The notes under the pieces are model-generated. The model ran no database searches. It was not told the DNA's origin and saw only the letters and a list, made by a program, of their open reading frames with translations. The position numbers were made by a program, and so were the translations under genes. 64,000 nt of DNA. Origin: Clostridia bacterium (lineage in GTDB: Bacteria > Bacillota > Clostridia > Saccharofermentanales > Saccharofermentanaceae). The stretch is taken from positions 56,624 through 120,623 of the forward strand of contig JAKSRG010000004.1 in NCBI GenBank assembly GCA_024403735.1. The letters run 5' to 3'. Below, one piece after another: positions 9,081-19,800 of the stretch; within the stretch, counting starts at the first letter, position 1; the number at the start of each line of letters is the position of its first letter.

Positions 9081-10145
9081 GTGGAGAATTTAATTGCACC
9101 AGCAATAGTATTATCAGATCTTTTAATATTTGCTCTTGTATTTGTTATGCCTTTCTATAAGGAGAAGAAGTACAAGAAGGCTTTAAGCTGGTTAATTGGA
9201 ACAGGAATCGTGTATTTGGCACTAACGATTTACGATAGTTTCGTTGGAATTGCTGCATGTACTTTGCTTAGTGGCATTACTCTCTTCTTGATAGTTATTA
9301 AGCATCTGTTTAAGGTTAAGAAAACAGATAGATATGATGTTTTTTCTATTGTTATTGCCTATGTATTTACGATTGTTTATTTGGGCTATTCTGCTTATGT
9401 GGCTAATGATTTAAAGGTCACAGAATACTCGTTTGATGTAGGAAGTGACTTAAGAATTGTACAGATATCAGATATACATTACGGGTCATTTGGTAATACA
9501 GATAAGCTTAAAGAGATTGTTAATGAAGCTAATGCGCAGCATCCAGATGTTATCGTATTAACAGGAGATATCGTTGATGAGAATACATCTGTAGAAAGAC
9601 TTCATGAGTGTTTTTCAGAACTATCTAATCTTAATGCAAGACTAGGAGTTTATTATGTTATAGGAAATCACGATAGTAATATTGAGAATTACTCTTTGTC
9701 AAAACTATTTAATCTGATTGAGAATTATGGAATAACTCCACTGAAGGATAAATGTGTGATTCTTGATGAGAATTATGTGCTGTTTGGTTTATCTGATCCA
9801 TCGGTAAGTGAAGAGATTTCAGTTGACAAGATTGCGTCTAAAAGTGGTGTTGATTTGACTGGATATAAAGCAATTGTTCTCAAGCATCAGCCAAGTAATT
9901 ATGCTGGAATTGTAGCTAATGAAGATGTTGATATAGAGCTTGTTTTGAGTGGTCACACACATGGTGGACAGATGTTTCCTGTGAATGTGCTTTATAAATT
10001 ATCAAGTAGACATGCTGATGATTTGATGTACGGAACTACTGAACTAGATGGCATAGATTTTGTCGTAAGTTCTGGTGCTACTGGTGGTGAGATGCCATTT
10101 AAAAATATGACAATAAGCGAGATTGTAGTTATTGATTTACACTAA
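9081..10145 (+). CDS. Membrane-anchored metallophosphoesterase (YaeI/YkuE-like)
   Basis: A 354-residue protein with about four N-terminal transmembrane segments (residues 1-110) followed by a calcineurin-type metallophosphoesterase domain. The metal-ligand motifs are in order: QISDIHYG (D-x-H), LTGDIVDE (GD), GNHDS (GNHD), LKHQP and SGHTHGGQM (GHxH). Related proteins act on lipid-linked or cell-envelope phosphoesters (for example UDP-diacylglucosamine hydrolase activity of YkuE-like enzymes), but the substrate here is unknown. GTG 9081 is chosen because GGGAG at 9069-9073 is 7 bp upstream; the frame is open further upstream into the tRNA. The gene sits just after the tRNA terminator with no obvious promoter of its own. 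Confidence 0.83.
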   Translation: MENLIAPAIVLSDLLIFALVFVMPFYKEKKYKKALSWLIGTGIVYLALTIYDSFVGIAACTLLSGITLFLIVIKHLFKVKKTDRYDVFSIVIAYVFTIVYLGYSAYVANDLKVTEYSFDVGSDLRIVQISDIHYGSFGNTDKLKEIVNEANAQHPDVIVLTGDIVDENTSVERLHECFSELSNLNARLGVYYVIGNHDSNIENYSLSKLFNLIENYGITPLKDKCVILDENYVLFGLSDPSVSEEISVDKIASKSGVDLTGYKAIVLKHQPSNYAGIVANEDVDIELVLSGHTHGGQMFPVNVLYKLSSRHADDLMYGTTELDGIDFVVSSGATGGEMPFKNMTISEIVVIDLH

Positions 10146-10235
10146 TTACCTCATTTTTGTCGGATATATATTCTAGAAAAAGTATAGACTATTTAAGTGT
10201 TTTGAAGTGAAATCTATATTTACTAGAAGGTTTGA

Positions 10236-11096
10236 ATGAATAGAAAAATAGAGAGAATTACGGCATTGTTCTTAGCAGGTACTATGCTGTTATCGATAAC
10301 TTCTTGTGGTAGTAAATCTAAGAAAGCAAAGATAAGCCACAAATCATCAATAGAAGAGCAGCATCAAGATACTACTGAAACAATTGATATTAAATTAGTG
10401 GGTTTACCTAATGAACTAGTTGATCTTTATTATAAGAACCCTGAGACTCAGGATTTTGTTTTAAGTTACTATAATGAGAATTATAGCCACGTGATTGATC
10501 TTGATGAGTTTAGTAATAGTGATACGATTCCACACTTTTTACAATGGGATGCTAGATGGGGATTTGAACAGTATAATGGCAGTTTTCTAGCCCTCACAGG
10601 ATGCGGTCCTACATGTTTATCTATGGTTGCAGTGTATTTAACAGGTAATGCTGAATATTCGCCTCTTTGGATGGCTAATTTTCTAGATGAACATGGATAT
10701 GCAATTGAGGATGTTGGTACCGCTTGGTCCATATTTGATGATGGTGTTCAGTGTATTGATTTGTATGGATATAAGATTGGAACTACAAAGGAAACAATAA
10801 TGACTTATCTTTTGAGTGGGTATCCTATTATTTGCTCGATGGGTCCAGGTGATTTTACAGATGCTGGTCACTTTGTCGTTTTGAGTGGTTATGATGATGG
10901 TAAGGTTTCAATTCTTGATCCAAATAGTAATATAAGAAGTACTACGTGGTCTCTCGATGATATTAATGATCAGATGGCTGAGTGCTGGGCTATGTATGTC
11001 GGAGATAGTATAATTGATTCGCCTGATTATTGTGAAACACAGTATGTTGATGATGATAGTATGGAAGACGATTATGTAAGTGATGAGGTGTATTGA
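10236..11096 (+). CDS. Lipoprotein with C39-like papain-fold peptidase domain
   Basis: A 286-residue secreted protein with a signal peptide and lipobox ending ITSC (Cys 24), so it is probably anchored on the outer face of the membrane. Residues about 95-270 match the peptidase C39-like (C39_2) family. The candidate catalytic Cys is in LTGCGPTCLSM (C123), the His in AGHFVVLSGYD (H212) and the Asp in ILDPNS (D228). Such proteins are usually wall-associated proteases or amidases. The C-terminus is very acidic (DDDSMEDDYVSDE). AGAAGG at 10225-10230 supports ATG 10236. It is followed directly by the ComB-family gene with a 1-bp gap after the stop, which suggests cotranscription. Confidence 0.8.
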   Translation: MNRKIERITALFLAGTMLLSITSCGSKSKKAKISHKSSIEEQHQDTTETIDIKLVGLPNELVDLYYKNPETQDFVLSYYNENYSHVIDLDEFSNSDTIPHFLQWDARWGFEQYNGSFLALTGCGPTCLSMVAVYLTGNAEYSPLWMANFLDEHGYAIEDVGTAWSIFDDGVQCIDLYGYKIGTTKETIMTYLLSGYPIICSMGPGDFTDAGHFVVLSGYDDGKVSILDPNSNIRSTTWSLDDINDQMAECWAMYVGDSIIDSPDYCETQYVDDDSMEDDYVSDEVY

Positions 11097-11097
11097 T

Positions 11098-11790
11098 ATG
11101 AATATTTCTATTCTGCAATGTTTGGATGGAGCTAAGAACGCTAAAGGATTAGCGGTAATAATTGATGTGTTCAGAGCTTTTACTGTTGAACCTTATCTTT
11201 TTGCTCGTAATGCCAAGGAAGTTTATGCCGTTGGTGATAAAGATATTGCATATAGAATGAAGGAGTTAAATCCAGACGTTATATTAGTAGGTGAGAGAAA
11301 TGGCATAACATTGCCTGGTTTTGATTATGGTAATTCTCCATCAAGAGTAGATAGAGATGATTTTACTGACAAAATCGTATATCACACCACTAGCGCTGGC
11401 ACACAGGGAATTGCGAATAGTATTAATGCTAGTGAAGTTATCACTGGTAGTTTTGCTAACAGTAAAGCTGTTTCAAAATATATCTTGGATAGTGGGTATG
11501 AAGAAGTATCTCTAGTTTGTATGGGATTAAATGCTGAAAGAGAAACTGCAGAAGATACTTTGTGTGCTGAATATATAAGATCACTTTTACTGGGTGAAGA
11601 ATTAGATATATCTGATAGACTAATGGAGTTAAGTAAAACATCAGGAAAGAAGTTTTTTGATCCAGCTAAGGAAGAGATTTTTCCACGAGCAGATTTCGAT
11701 TATTGTATAAATGCGAATGTTTTCGATTTTGTCATAAGAGCGACAAAAGTTGATGAGAGTGTATATTTAATGAGTAAGATTGAGGTGTAA
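11098..11790 (+). CDS. 2-phosphosulfolactate phosphatase (ComB) family protein
   Basis: A 230-residue member of the ComB family, named for the Mg2+-dependent phosphatase of coenzyme M synthesis. Characteristic stretches are IIDVFRAFTVEPYLFARNA near the N-terminus, ILVGERNG, PGFDYGNSPS, and HTTSAGTQGI, which form the active-site loops. ATG 11098 is supported by GAGGTG at 11085-11090; an in-frame ATG at 11080 would overlap the preceding gene. No other coenzyme M or sulfolactate gene is nearby, so the substrate is probably another phosphorylated hydroxy acid. It is followed by dtd with a 3-bp gap. Confidence 0.82.
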   Translation: MNISILQCLDGAKNAKGLAVIIDVFRAFTVEPYLFARNAKEVYAVGDKDIAYRMKELNPDVILVGERNGITLPGFDYGNSPSRVDRDDFTDKIVYHTTSAGTQGIANSINASEVITGSFANSKAVSKYILDSGYEEVSLVCMGLNAERETAEDTLCAEYIRSLLLGEELDISDRLMELSKTSGKKFFDPAKEEIFPRADFDYCINANVFDFVIRATKVDESVYLMSKIEV

Positions 11791-11793
11791 GTT

Positions 11794-12246
11794 ATGAAGT
11801 TTTTAATTCAGAGAGTTACAGAAGCATCAGTTAAGGTTGATGGCGAGACTATAGGTGCAATTAATAAAGGCCTTTTAGTATTTGTTGGCATCGGCCATGA
11901 GGATAACGAAGCTATTGCTGATAAGATGATTGATAAACTTACACGTCTTAGAATTTTTGATGACGAGAATGGTAAAACAAATCTTGCAATATCTGATGTA
12001 TCTGGTGAGTTCTTGATTATTTCTCAGTTTACTTTGTATGCTGATTGCAGAAGGGGTAATCGACCTTCGTTCACAGAGGCTGGAGCTCCAGATGCAGCTA
12101 ATAGCCTATATGAATATATTATTTCAAAGATATCATCTATGGGATTTAAGACTGAGCATGGTAGCTTTGGAGCAGACATGAAGGTGTCATTACTTAATGA
12201 TGGACCTTTTACAATAATTCTTGATTCAAAAGAGATTATCAAATAA
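11794..12246 (+). CDS. dtd: D-aminoacyl-tRNA deacylase
   Basis: Homodimeric enzyme that hydrolyses D-aminoacyl-tRNA (and Gly-tRNA-Ala) to protect translation. The 150-residue length is exact for the family. SQFTLYAD is at 77-84, GNRPSF at 88-93, and the cross-subunit Gly-Pro motif NDGPFT at 135-140. The start [13 protein letters not shown] is canonical. In Firmicutes dtd is often next to relA or hisS, whereas here it ends an operon with the C39 lipoprotein and ComB-family genes. No terminator was seen before the ABC transporter. Confidence 0.95.
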   Translation: MKFLIQRVTEASVKVDGETIGAINKGLLVFVGIGHEDNEAIADKMIDKLTRLRIFDDENGKTNLAISDVSGEFLIISQFTLYADCRRGNRPSFTEAGAPDAANSLYEYIISKISSMGFKTEHGSFGADMKVSLLNDGPFTIILDSKEIIK

Positions 12247-12339
12247 TAAGCAACTTCTTTAACATTTCTTAAACACTTGTGAACTATCATTTAAACATTT
12301 ATCTCTAGAATTATCGCAGATAACTAGGGAGGTATATAT

Positions 12340-13047
12340 ATGTTAGTTGTAAATGGTGTAACAAAGAAGTACGGAAAGTTCGTAGCAAATGACAATTTGT
12401 CATTCACAGTTGGTGATGGTGAGATTGCCATCCTTCTTGGACCAAATGGCGCAGGTAAGTCAACAATCATTAAGTCAATTGCTGGTCTTCTTAAGTATTC
12501 AGGTGACATTGAGATTAATGGTCTTATGAATAAGACTGTTGAAGCAAAGAAGCTTCTTGGTTTTGTTCCTGAAATTCCAGCATTATATGATGCTCTTACA
12601 GTTGAAGAGCACTTTGAGTTTATAAGAAGAGCTTATAAGTGTGAGAACTATGATAATATCAAGCCACTTCTTGAGAGATTTGAACTCACAGATAAGCTTC
12701 AGAAGCTTGGTAAAGAGCTTTCAAAGGGTATGCAACAGAAGGTTTCTATTTGCTGTGCATTAATCCACGATCCAAATGTAATTATTTTCGATGAGCCTAT
12801 GGTAGGTCTTGATCCACATGCTATCAAGGAACTTAAGCTTCTCTTTGGCGAGCTTAAGAGAGCTGGTAAGACAGTTATCATTTCTACGCATATGATTGAT
12901 ACTGTTGAGGATTACTGGGATGTAGCAAATATCATGGTGAAGGGTAAGATTGTTGCTACTAAGCGCAATAATACTAATAATCCAGATGAGAAGAGCCTCC
13001 AGGATCTCTTCTTTGAGATTACAGAAACACCAAGAGAGAATGCTTAA
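12340..13047 (+). CDS. ABC transporter ATP-binding protein
   Basis: A 235-residue cytoplasmic ATPase with Walker A GPNGAGKST (34-42), signature region LSKGMQQK, Walker B VIIFDEPMVGLD and the H-loop ISTHM. Its closest architecture is the DRA/ABC-2 exporter ATPase. It is preceded by a strong GGGAGGT and followed after 12 bp by a large membrane protein, so the two form one exporter. The substrate is unknown; transporters of this layout export peptides, drugs or lipids. The signature reads LSKGMQQKV rather than the textbook LSGGQ, which is common in this ABC-2 subgroup. Confidence 0.9.
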   Translation: MLVVNGVTKKYGKFVANDNLSFTVGDGEIAILLGPNGAGKSTIIKSIAGLLKYSGDIEINGLMNKTVEAKKLLGFVPEIPALYDALTVEEHFEFIRRAYKCENYDNIKPLLERFELTDKLQKLGKELSKGMQQKVSICCALIHDPNVIIFDEPMVGLDPHAIKELKLLFGELKRAGKTVIISTHMIDTVEDYWDVANIMVKGKIVATKRNNTNNPDEKSLQDLFFEITETPRENA

Positions 13048-13059
13048 GGAGTGAGAGTT

Positions 13060-14649
13060 ATGTTGAATGCTTTAATGTATCAACTTAGACGCGAATTCTT
13101 TAAGAAAAAGTCTAATGTTGTATTTACTATCCTCGGTGTGGCATTTGCTGCTTTGATGATCGCATTAACGGGTTTTATTTCATCAGAGTCTGAGGTTATT
13201 AGAGATCCTAAGATTGTATCAGCTGGAATTGCAGTAATCATGATGATTGCTTTTGATTTTACTTTGATGAATATGAGCAGTGGTGATGTTTTATTCACAA
13301 ATTCAGATGTAAATTTCTATTTAGCTGGTCCTTTTACACCAAGATTCAATCTTCTTCTGCCAATTATCACATGTCTTAAGACTTCGTTTTTGTTGATGTT
13401 TGTATTGAGCTGTCAGGGTGCACTTATTTCTAGCCTTATGTCAGTTAATGCACTTGATATGATTATTCTTCTTTTGGCAGTGTTTGTTATTTCTGTTATT
13501 GGATATTCATTCGCACAGATTATCAATGCTCTTTTCTACGATAAGAAGCTAATCAGATATTCAATTATTGGTGTTTTCTTAGCTGTTCAGGCTGTATGGT
13601 TAGTAGTTTCATATGTTAACCTTTTCAATCAGGCTGGCTCACTTGTTGGTATTAAGGAACTTGGTCTTAATACAATACTTTCTACACTTGGTTCTAGCAC
13701 AATTCTTAAGGTAGTTCCTGTTGCTGGATGGTTGTCACTTGTAACAGATGGCATCTACGGTGGTTCAGTAGTTAAAATGATTTTGGGTATCGTACTTACA
13801 ATTGCATTTATCGCTGTTGTGTACATTGCTTCAAATTATTTCACATTTGATTACTATGAGCGAGCTATCGAGAGTGCAGAGAAGATTGCAGAGAGAGTTG
13901 CAGCTCAGAAGGCTGGCGTTGATGGTAGTGTTACAATCGCTAGCATTAAGAATGATGGTAAGAAGCACGTAGGTGGATATGGTGCATCAGTTCTTTTCCA
14001 TAAGCACCTTAATGAGAATAAGAGAATTAGCAAGTTGTTCTTCATCAATAAGCTTGCGTTCATGTATAAGATTTTTGTTATCGTTTATCTTGCTTTTATG
14101 TCCAGAACAGATGATTTCTATGGTTCAGCTGGTTTGGTAATGGCAATCGTAATGATGGCTCTTCTTGATACAGTAGTATTCGCTGGTGGTAGATCAGTTA
14201 TCGAGATTACAAAGCCTACATTCTATCTTATTCCTGAGAAGACAAGCGTTAAGCTTTTCTACACAGTAATGGGTGGCGTTCCTGAGATGCTCTTCAATGG
14301 ACTTATTAGTGCAGCTATTCTTGTATGGGCAACAGGTGATGGATTTGCACCACTTTTAGCAATTGCTTCATTTGTATTCTTTACAATTTTCGATTTGCTT
14401 TGCACATATGTAGCAATCCTTGTTGGATTGATCTTTAAGTCATTTGGCAAAACACTCTTGATGATTGTTCGTTATGTATTCTTCTGGTTTGTAGGTGGAG
14501 CTATTCTTGTTTCAGCACTCCTCTTCAAGATTTTCATGGACTTGTCAATCGGAGGAATGTTCGTAGTAGCTGTTATCGCTACAGCAATTGTTCTTGTAAT
14601 CATTGCATTGATTACAGCTAAGATGATTGATAATGCAGAGTGCAGATAA
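13060..14649 (+). CDS. ABC exporter permease (putative ABC-export family)
   Basis: A 529-residue polytopic membrane protein with about a dozen hydrophobic segments. It matches the putative ABC exporter family found in Firmicutes, including the FALM-type N-terminus RREFFKKKSNVVFTILG and the DVLFTNSDVNFYLAGPFTPR motif near residue 75-95. A soluble stretch (about 265-320, rich in Ala/Glu/Lys) lies on the cytoplasmic side. AAGGAG at 13046-13051 is placed for ATG 13060; the in-frame GTG 13051 falls inside the RBS. Partner of the ATPase upstream; cargo unknown. A terminator follows. Confidence 0.85.
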   Translation: MLNALMYQLRREFFKKKSNVVFTILGVAFAALMIALTGFISSESEVIRDPKIVSAGIAVIMMIAFDFTLMNMSSGDVLFTNSDVNFYLAGPFTPRFNLLLPIITCLKTSFLLMFVLSCQGALISSLMSVNALDMIILLLAVFVISVIGYSFAQIINALFYDKKLIRYSIIGVFLAVQAVWLVVSYVNLFNQAGSLVGIKELGLNTILSTLGSSTILKVVPVAGWLSLVTDGIYGGSVVKMILGIVLTIAFIAVVYIASNYFTFDYYERAIESAEKIAERVAAQKAGVDGSVTIASIKNDGKKHVGGYGASVLFHKHLNENKRISKLFFINKLAFMYKIFVIVYLAFMSRTDDFYGSAGLVMAIVMMALLDTVVFAGGRSVIEITKPTFYLIPEKTSVKLFYTVMGGVPEMLFNGLISAAILVWATGDGFAPLLAIASFVFFTIFDLLCTYVAILVGLIFKSFGKTLLMIVRYVFFWFVGGAILVSALLFKIFMDLSIGGMFVVAVIATAIVLVIIALITAKMIDNAECR

Positions 14650-14687
14650 TTTTACCAACTACTTATAACAATATACCCTATGTTAAG

Positions 14688-14726
14688 GCGCGTGTTCGCG
14701 AGACTATCTCGAAAACACGCGCTTTT
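14688..14726 (+). terminator. Terminator of the ABC exporter operon
   Basis: A GC-rich stem, GCGCGTGTT (14688-14696) with AACACGCGC (14714-14722), with an inner CGAG/CTCG pairing and a TTTT tail. Confidence 0.8.
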
Positions 14727-14757
14727 CCTATGCAGTAAATGCGACTCCTAACAAGTG

Positions 14758-14771
14758 CGAACATATTTTCT
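14758..14771 (+). promoter_or_regulatory. LexA (SOS) box upstream of uvrB
   Basis: CGAACATATTTTCT matches 12 of the 14 positions of the Gram-positive LexA consensus CGAACRNRYGTTYC. It lies 17 bp before the TATAAT at 14789-14794, so it overlaps the expected -35 position, where a repressor would block RNA polymerase. SOS control of uvrB is established in Firmicutes. The mismatches are at the second-half G and the last base. Confidence 0.7.
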
Positions 14772-14788
14772 TTTTGTGTAACCCGTTG

Positions 14789-14794
14789 TATAAT
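14789..14794 (+). promoter_or_regulatory. -10 element of uvrB promoter
   Basis: TATAAT preceded by TTG, about 30 bp before the uvrB ATG. The -35 region is poor and overlaps the LexA-like box. Confidence 0.5.
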
Positions 14795-14823
14795 AGTATC
14801 AAATAGTTTTAGGCGGTATTTTG

Positions 14824-16818
14824 ATGGATTTTAAGATAGTATCTGATTATAAGCCAACAGGTGATCAACCACAGGCGATTGATAAACTTGTTGATGGTGT
14901 TCTTCATGGAGATAATGGTCAAGTTTTGATGGGTGTTACTGGTTCAGGTAAGACTTTTACTATGGCTAATATTATTGAGCGTGTTAATAGACCTACACTT
15001 GTCCTTGCTCATAATAAGACACTTGCAGGACAGCTTTATAGCGAGTTTAAGGAATTGTTTCCAGATAATGCAGTTGAATATTTCGTATCCTACTATGATT
15101 ACTATCAGCCAGAGGCATATATTGCCGCATCTGATACATACATCGAGAAGGATAGTTCTATCAACGATGAGATTGATAGAATGCGTCACTGTGCCACTAG
15201 ATCATTATTAACTCGTAATGATGTAATTGTAGTCGCTTCCGTATCTTGTATTTATGGTATTGGTGATAAGGAAGACTACCAGTCTTTGATGGTTATGCTT
15301 CGTGTTGGAATGGAGATAAGCAGAGAGCAGGTTATGGCCATGCTTGTTAATATCCAGTATGAGCGTAACGATATAGATATGCTTCGTGGTACGTTCCGTG
15401 TAAGAGGCGATGTATTAGATATTTTCACTCCTGATTCAGAGGAAGCTGTTACTAGAATTAGTTTCTTCGGTGACGAGATTGAGAAGATCCAGTTCGTTCA
15501 TCACGTATCTGGAAAGGTTATGTGGTCTAAGAATTTTGTCGAGATTTTTCCAGCATCTCATTATGCTACTGGTAGAGATAAACTTAAGAAGGCACTTACT
15601 CTTATTGAGAGTGAGTTAGATGAGCGTGTTGAGTATCTTCGTGATAAGGGTAGCCTTGTTGAGGCTTATCGTCTCGAGCAGCGTACAAGATATGATATTG
15701 ATATGCTTAATGAGACTGGTTTTTGTAAGGGAATTGAGAACTATTCTAGACATATCGCAGGAAGAAAAGCTGGTGAGGCACCATGTACTTTGTTGGACTT
15801 TTTCCCTGATGATTATCTTATGCTTATTGATGAATCTCATGTTACTGTTCCACAGGTTGGAGCTATGTATAACGGAGATAAAGCTCGTAAGACAATGCTC
15901 GTTGATTATGGTTTCAGATTGCCTTCAGCATATGATAATAGACCTCTTAAGTTTGAGGAATTCGAAGATCGTATGGGTAAGACAATCTTCGTATCTGCTA
16001 CTCCAGCTGATTATGAATTACAGCACTGTACACAGGTTGTAGAGCAGATTATTAGACCTACAGGTCTTCTTGAACCTGAGATACATATTCATCCAGTTGA
16101 AGGTCAGATTGAAGATATTCTTCAGAGACTTAAGGAGAATATCGCTAAGGGTGATAAGAGCCTTATTATGACACTTACAAAGAAGATGGCTGAAGATTTA
16201 ACAGGCTTCTTACAGAATGAAGGAATAAAAGTATCTTACTTACATTCTGATATAGATACTGTTGGAAGAATGGAGATATTGAATTCTCTTCGTAAGGGAG
16301 ATATCGATGTAATTGTTGGTATTAACCTGTTGAGAGAAGGTATTGATCTTCCTGAGGTATCTTTACTTATGATCCTTGATGCGGATAAGGAAGGCTTCTT
16401 GCGTTCAACAAGATCTCTTATCCAGATTATTGGTAGATGTGCTCGTAATAGTGAAGGACGAGTTGTATTGTACGCTGATGAGATGACAGATTCTATTATG
16501 AATGCTGTTTCAGAGACTAATAGAAGACGTGAGATTCAGATGAAGTACAACGAGGAACACGGTATTATTCCTAAGACTATTAAGAAGAGTATTAGAGAAG
16601 TATTCGACTTTACTTCTGATAATGGTAAAAAGAGTGATAACTCATCTGATAGTGTTAAGAAAGCACTTAATAACAAGGATAAGAAGCTTTCAGAAGAAGA
16701 GAAGCAGAAGATCCTTGATAAGCTTGAGAAAGAGATGCGCAAGGCTGCGAAGGAACTCGATTTTGAACGTGCAGCTGAAATTAGAGACGTAATCATTCAG
16801 CTTAAGGGTAAGAACTAA
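14824..16818 (+). CDS. uvrB: Excinuclease ABC subunit B
   Basis: DNA-damage-loading helicase-like subunit of nucleotide excision repair; 664 residues. Walker A is GVTGSGKT near residue 38-45, followed by the beta-hairpin damage-probing region ([12 protein letters not shown]), and helicase motifs including [19 protein letters not shown] and QIIGRCARN. The C-terminal UVR domain that contacts UvrA/UvrC is at about 625-660 ([22 protein letters not shown]). ATG 14824 is preferred over TTG 14821 because AGGCGG at 14811-14816 is spaced for it. uvrA is not adjacent, unlike many Firmicutes. dnaE follows 43 bp downstream. Confidence 0.97.
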   Translation: MDFKIVSDYKPTGDQPQAIDKLVDGVLHGDNGQVLMGVTGSGKTFTMANIIERVNRPTLVLAHNKTLAGQLYSEFKELFPDNAVEYFVSYYDYYQPEAYIAASDTYIEKDSSINDEIDRMRHCATRSLLTRNDVIVVASVSCIYGIGDKEDYQSLMVMLRVGMEISREQVMAMLVNIQYERNDIDMLRGTFRVRGDVLDIFTPDSEEAVTRISFFGDEIEKIQFVHHVSGKVMWSKNFVEIFPASHYATGRDKLKKALTLIESELDERVEYLRDKGSLVEAYRLEQRTRYDIDMLNETGFCKGIENYSRHIAGRKAGEAPCTLLDFFPDDYLMLIDESHVTVPQVGAMYNGDKARKTMLVDYGFRLPSAYDNRPLKFEEFEDRMGKTIFVSATPADYELQHCTQVVEQIIRPTGLLEPEIHIHPVEGQIEDILQRLKENIAKGDKSLIMTLTKKMAEDLTGFLQNEGIKVSYLHSDIDTVGRMEILNSLRKGDIDVIVGINLLREGIDLPEVSLLMILDADKEGFLRSTRSLIQIIGRCARNSEGRVVLYADEMTDSIMNAVSETNRRREIQMKYNEEHGIIPKTIKKSIREVFDFTSDNGKKSDNSSDSVKKALNNKDKKLSEEEKQKILDKLEKEMRKAAKELDFERAAEIRDVIIQLKGKN

Positions 16819-16861
16819 TTATTCAAGATAGTTGTGTCAGTTAACGTGATTAGGAGCGTTT

Positions 16862-19800
16862 ATGAGTGATGTTGTTAGTGGAGTAAAACTTGTTGAGGGT
16901 TTTGTTCATTTACATTTGCATAGTGAATATAGTCTTCTTGATGGAGCTATTCGACTTAAAGATTTACCAGATCGACTTATCGAGATGGGTATGTCTGCAT
17001 GCGCAATTACTGATCACGGAGTAATGTACGGTGTTGTTGATTTCTATAAGAAAATGAAGGCAAAAGGTCTTAAGCCTATCATTGGTTGTGAGCTATATGT
17101 TGCTACAGATAATAGATTCAATCGTAATTATGCTCCAAATGATAAACCATATCATCATTTAATTCTTCTTGCTAAGGATAATGAAGGCCTTAAGAATTTA
17201 AATAGATTATGTTCAGCAGGTTTTACAGAAGGTTTTTATCGTAAGCCTAGAATTGACCATGAACTTCTCGAACAGTATCACGATGGATTAATTTGCTTAT
17301 CTGCGTGTATGGCAGGTGAGATTCCTCAGGCTATTTTGAACAACGATATGGAAGGCGCTCTCAAATCAATAAATTGGTTTGATAAGCTCTTTGGAAGGGG
17401 TAATTTCTATCTAGAAATCCAGAGTAATACTATGCCTGAACAGGCATTAGTTAATAGTGCTTTGATTAAGATTTCAAGGGAAACAGGTATTCCTTTAGTT
17501 GCTACAAATGACTGTCATTACCTCAAGAGTGAAGATTATGAAGTGCATGATGTACTTTTGTGTATGCAGACAGGAACAAAGCAGTCAGATACTAATCGAA
17601 TGAGGATGAGTACTAATGACTACTATATTAAGTCTGAGACAGAAATGAGAAGATTCTTCCCAGAGATAGATGAAGCTATTGAGAACACAACTAAGATTGC
17701 CAATATGTGCAATGTTGAATACGATTTCAATACTATTCATCTTCCTGAATTTGATGTTCCAGAAGGCTTTGATAATACTGGTGATTATTTAACTAGACTG
17801 TCTTTTGATGGATTGAATAATAGATTTAAAGTTTCACCACCAGCTGATGATGTTGAAGTGTATAAAAAGCGTATGGAATACGAATTGTCTGTTATTAAGA
17901 CAATGGGATATACGGATTACTATCTAATAGTTTGGGACTTTATTTTCTATGCAAAGTCAAAGGGAATTATGGTTGGTCCAGGACGTGGATCTGGTGCAGG
18001 TTCACTTGTTGCTTATGCTATTGGAATAACTAATATTGATCCAATTAAGTACGGACTTGTTTTCGAGCGTTTCTTAAATATTGAGAGAGTATCAATGCCT
18101 GATTTCGATATCGATTTCTGTTATGAGAGACGTCAGGAAGTTATTGACTATGTAACTTCGAAGTACGGTACTAATAGAGTTGCTCAGGTAATTACTTATG
18201 GTACGCTTCAGCCTCGTCTTTGTATTCGTGACGTAGCTAGAGTAATGGACTTACCATACAGTACAGCAGATAAAATCGCTAAGATGATTCCTGAAAATAT
18301 GGGAATTACAATTGATAAAGCACTCGAGATTAATAAGGAACTCGCGGGCGAATATGAAAGTGACGAGACTGTAAAGACTATTCTGGATTATTCACGTAAG
18401 CTTGAAGGTATGCCTAGACATACTTCTACTCATGCTGCGGGTGTAATTATTTCTGGTAAGCCAATTACTGATATTGCTCCGTTATCTGTTAATGATAATA
18501 GCGTAGTTGTTCAGTTCGCAAAATACGATGTTGAGAGTGTAGGTCTTCTTAAATTCGATTTCTTAGGCCTTAGAACATTGACCGTTATGCGTGATACTGC
18601 AGATATGGTCTATGAAAACTATGGAATCAATATTGATTTTGATGCGATTCCTATTAACGATGAGAATGTTTATAAGATGATTGGTGCTGGTGATACAATT
18701 GGTGTTTTTCAGCTTGAATCTCGTGGAATGACTTCATTTATGAAGGACTTAAAGCCTTCTTCTCTAGAAGATATTATTGCGGGTATTTCGCTATATAGAC
18801 CAGGACCAATGGATCAGATTCCTAAGTATGTATCTTATAAGCATAATTCGTCTTCGATTATGTATGATCACGAACTCCTTGAGCCTATCTTGAATGTGAC
18901 ATATGGCTGTATGGTTTATCAGGAACAAGTAATGCAGATTGTTCGTGATTTGGCTGGATTTACAATGGGACAGTCAGATAACATCAGACGTGCCATGAGT
19001 AAGAAGAATAAAGGTTTGATGGAGAAGTATAGACAGCTTTTTATTTATGGTGGAACAGACGATTCAGGTAGAGAGATCTCTGGTGCGATTGCACATGGAG
19101 TTTCTGACGAGATTGCTGATAAGATTTTTAATGATGTAAGTAATTTCGCTGGTTACGCTTTCAATAAGTCTCATGCTGCTGCGTACGCATTAGTAGGCTA
19201 TTACACTGCATATCTTAAGTATTATTATCCAACTGAGTTTATGGCTGCTATGTTGAATTCTTTCAGATTTAATTTGGCAGCAGCGGCTTGGTATATTAGT
19301 TGCTGTGCTTCGATGGATATTGCCGTATTGCCACCTGATATTAATAGAAGTAAGGCTAAGTTCTCTACCGAGAAGCTTTCGAATGGAAAGAATGCTATTC
19401 GTATTGGTATGTCCATGATTAAAAATGTCGGCGAAGGTGCTGTTGAGACACTTGTTTCAGAGCGCTCTGTTAATGGCGAGTTCAAAGACTTTACAGACTT
19501 CTTAAGAAGAGCAGGTAAATCAGGTCTCAATCGTAAGATGATTGAATCTCTTGTTTATGCTTCAGCTCTTGATTTTACTGGTATCAATAGAGCTTCTATG
19601 ATTATGGCGGTTCAGACTGAGCTAGATAAGATTAATCGCGGCACAACAACTGAAGTTCTTGGTCAGATGAGTTTGTTCGATACAGGTATGGAAGTTAAGG
19701 TGGACAACAGTATTACTGTGCCAAATATTCCTGAATATCCAATACGTGAGAAGCTTTTCTATGAGAAGGACGTTCTTGGTCTTTATTTATCTGGTCATCC

